From the NCBI GenBank assembly GCA_017964745.1, contig JAGCRJ010000277.1:1-14506 (forward strand): a stretch of DNA of 14,506 nucleotides. Reading direction: 5' to 3'. This DNA comes from Lachnospiraceae bacterium. Lineage in GTDB: Bacteria; Bacillota; Clostridia; Lachnospirales; Lachnospiraceae. The position numbers were made by a program, and so were the translations under genes. Under the pieces are notes generated by a model. That model saw nothing but the letters and a program-made list of their open reading frames with translations, ran no database searches and was not told the DNA's origin. Each line of letters opens with the position of its first letter. Position 1 is the stretch's first letter. Shown one piece after another: positions 14,146-14,506 of the stretch.

Positions 14146-14506
14146 TCATAGGATGACTTCGTCTCCCGAGTGAACATACTCGAGACTGTCTCCCATGATC
14201 TCCTTCATCGCTTCATACGCGGGAACTCCCGTGCAGTGACAGGTGAAAAACTTTGTCGGATATGCGGTCAGTTCCTTCGCGATCTCCCTTATCTCTTTCA
14301 GCTGGTCTTCACGGTAATCCGTCTTTTTCATCAGGTGGAATCCGCTTATCACGGCATCCGGAGCAGAGCCGTACTTTGTCCTGTATGCATCCATGATGCT
14401 CAGGATACCGTTGTGGGCACATCCCGAGATGAGAACCTTCTTCCCTTCGTCACTGACAACGAGAAAATGCTCATGCGCAAAATCGTCCCGGACAAATCCG
14501 TCCTGC
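14146..14506 (-). CDS. MBL-fold metallo-hydrolase, 3' part only (cut by the right window edge)
   Basis: The open frame continues without a stop to the window edge, so the gene is 5'-truncated by the window rather than broken; 119 C-terminal residues are visible. It resembles the dihydropterin / ribofuranosylaminobenzene 5'-phosphate synthase-like branch of the metallo-beta-lactamase superfamily. Visible family stretches are DDFAHEHFLVV, LISGCAHNGILSIMDAY, VISGFHLMKK and FFTCHCTGVPAYEAMK, with a C-terminal HSGDEVIL. The His residues in CAHNG, GFHL and CHCTG are the likely metal ligands of the second half of the site. The HXHXDH motif would lie beyond the window. The specific reaction is unproven in most homologues. 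The alcohol dehydrogenase follows after 106 nt. Confidence 0.88.
   Translation of the reverse strand, partial: QDGFVRDDFAHEHFLVVSDEGKKVLISGCAHNGILSIMDAYRTKYGSAPDAVISGFHLMKKTDYREDQLKEIREIAKELTAYPTKFFTCHCTGVPAYEAMKEIMGDSLEYVHSGDEVIL

Overview
The window looks like chromosomal DNA from an anaerobic Gram-positive Clostridia, most likely Lachnospiraceae (inferred from gene content and protein style, not from a marker gene). Pointers are a DegV fatty-acid-binding-type protein, a DUF6020-like membrane protein, a TIGR01212-type radical SAM protein, a YqhD/BDH-type iron alcohol dehydrogenase, and a lipoprotein LivJ with a Gly/Ser/Asn-rich linker. Every real gene is on the minus strand, so transcription runs from the right edge to the left edge. 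No rRNA, tRNA, CRISPR, insertion sequence or phage gene was seen.

Right part (about 14506 to 11921), in transcription order: the 3' part of an MBL-fold hydrolase gene cut by the window edge, an iron-containing alcohol dehydrogenase with its own likely -10 element, and a radical SAM protein, closed by a strong intrinsic terminator at 11921-11946. Middle (about 11898 to 5254): a SulP anion transporter with a STAS domain, a Nudix hydrolase, two large polytopic membrane proteins resembling GT-C glycosyltransferases, and a DegV protein. Junctions in this block are gaps of 6 and 13 nt and overlaps of 11 and 17 nt, so it is almost certainly one translationally coupled operon. The promoter region of the block carries a perfect 7-bp inverted repeat. 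The first of the two membrane proteins ends in a 79-residue, highly acidic low-complexity tail.

Left part (about 5190 to 86): a complete five-component branched-chain amino acid (HAAT family) ABC importer in the order livJ-livH-livM-livG-livF. It has a clear sigma-A-type promoter (TTGACA, 18 nt, TAAAAT), a 5' leader hairpin, and an intrinsic terminator after livF. Two intergenic spacers inside the operon hold strong RNA structure that is not terminator-like: a branched or nested stem between livJ and livH, and a pair of abutting 25-nt hairpins between livG and livF. Both sit where component dosage would need adjusting. At the far left edge an extended -10 promoter, a ribosome binding site and the first eight codons of another minus-strand gene are visible.

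Most of the window is conventional housekeeping and transport content. The parts most worth a second look are the RNA structures within the liv operon, the palindromes at the liv and sulP promoters, and the paired GT-C-like membrane proteins coupled to DegV with their acidic tail. I did not find a convincing wholly new system.
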